Source: Deltaproteobacteria bacterium (GTDB lineage: Bacteria; Desulfobacterota; Desulfomonilia; UBA1062). From it: 14,525 nt of DNA. The stretch spans positions 1 through 14,525 of the forward strand of contig JAFGTK010000182.1 in assembly GCA_016934135.1 (NCBI GenBank), read 5' to 3'. A program made the position numbers and the translations under genes. The notes under the pieces are model-generated. The model did no database searches. It worked only from the letters and a program-made list of their open reading frames with translations, and was not told the origin of the DNA. Shown piece by piece: positions 14,213 to 14,525 of the stretch; positions within the stretch are counted from its first letter, which is position 1; each line of letters starts with the position of its first letter.

Positions 14213-14525
14213 TCAGACAGGGTGTTCTTTTGTACTGTTCAGCATGGATTTCTGAAAATGGATCCCCACGATTGCCAGGCGCACAGCTTCGCCAAGGGTC
14301 TTCGGATTGATAAGAAGGCTGCTTAGCAGAAGCCTCCAGTAGTATTGTCTGAACCGGCCTTCGTTTTTGATGCCGATACGCCACATGCTCTTGAAAAGGG
14401 CCATAATGCCGGAAAGATTGATTATTGATACGGTCTTTTGTGAGTATGTTTTTAAGAAAGAAACACATCTCAGGTAATAGGCCCGTGGAGAGTAGATGGT
14501 TTCTACAACCCTGGCATACCCGTCG
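14213..14525 (-). CDS. C-terminal part of a B12-binding-type radical SAM protein with DUF4070, 5' end outside window
   Basis: The minus-strand frame is open from the window edge to the stop at 14213-14215 and encodes about 103 residues. The sequence RVVETIYSPRAYYLRCVSFL and, later, FKSMWRIGIKNEGRFRQYYW, LAIVGIHF, matches what I know of the DUF4070 tail of B12-binding-domain radical SAM proteins. The catalytic CxxxCxxC domain lies outside the window. These proteins perform unassigned radical modifications. The family call is from memory of the tail sequence, so moderate to good. About 170 bp of apparently empty sequence separates it from the nitroreductase fragment. Confidence 0.75.
   Translation of the reverse strand, partial: DGYARVVETIYSPRAYYLRCVSFLKTYSQKTVSIINLSGIMALFKSMWRIGIKNEGRFRQYYWRLLLSSLLINPKTLGEAVRLAIVGIHFQKSMLNSTKEHPV

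Overview
The window reads as chromosomal DNA of a Gram-negative, probably anaerobic bacterium, most likely Desulfobacterota (former Deltaproteobacteria) or Nitrospirota. The basis is the PEP-CTERM/PrsK-PrsR surface system, sigma-54 regulation, an outer-membrane beta-barrel protein, FdhD, and a radical SAM DUF4070 protein. This placement is inferred from gene content; no rRNA or other marker is present.

Layout. (1) 1-1634, minus: 5' part of priA (replication-restart helicase), cut by the window edge. (2) 1743-4431, plus: a compact operon behind a sigma-70-type promoter whose -10 lies inside a perfect inverted repeat. It encodes a HEAT-repeat protein, a ParA/MinD-type ATPase with an N-terminal helix-turn-helix-like segment, a coiled-coil protein with a basic proline-containing N-terminus, and a 79-residue coiled-coil protein; a 20-codon micro-ORF sits between the ATPase and the long coiled-coil gene. 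No ParB is present. The parts match those of the Myxococcus PomXYZ positioning system (coiled coil, HEAT protein, ParA ATPase), rearranged into separate small proteins. (3) 4441-7938, minus: prsR and prsK, the sigma-54 response regulator and membrane histidine kinase of PEP-CTERM systems. (4) 7939-8935, plus: an AT-rich regulatory region with a consensus sigma-54 promoter, then a PEP-CTERM protein with a likely Cys-Gln thioester domain, closed by a strong terminator. (5) About 9030-9290: non-coding DNA with 8-bp tandem repeats in inverted orientation. (6) 9291-14525, minus: an outer-membrane protein with a degenerate peptidase-like domain, a PaaI-type thioesterase, an FdhD homologue lacking its usual catalytic cysteines, rlmB, a nitroreductase N-terminal fragment overlapping rlmB, and the 3' end of a radical SAM DUF4070 gene.

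How the genes work together. PrsK and PrsR probably sense an envelope signal and activate sigma-54 transcription of the adjacent PEP-CTERM gene, whose product would be exported, processed by an exosortase encoded elsewhere, and possibly bound covalently to a target through its thioester. The HEAT/ParA/coiled-coil operon looks like an independent intracellular positioning system. The HTH on the ATPase and the palindrome over its promoter suggest autoregulation. The genes from 9291 to 14525 form a loose same-strand cluster of housekeeping and envelope functions without an obvious shared pathway.
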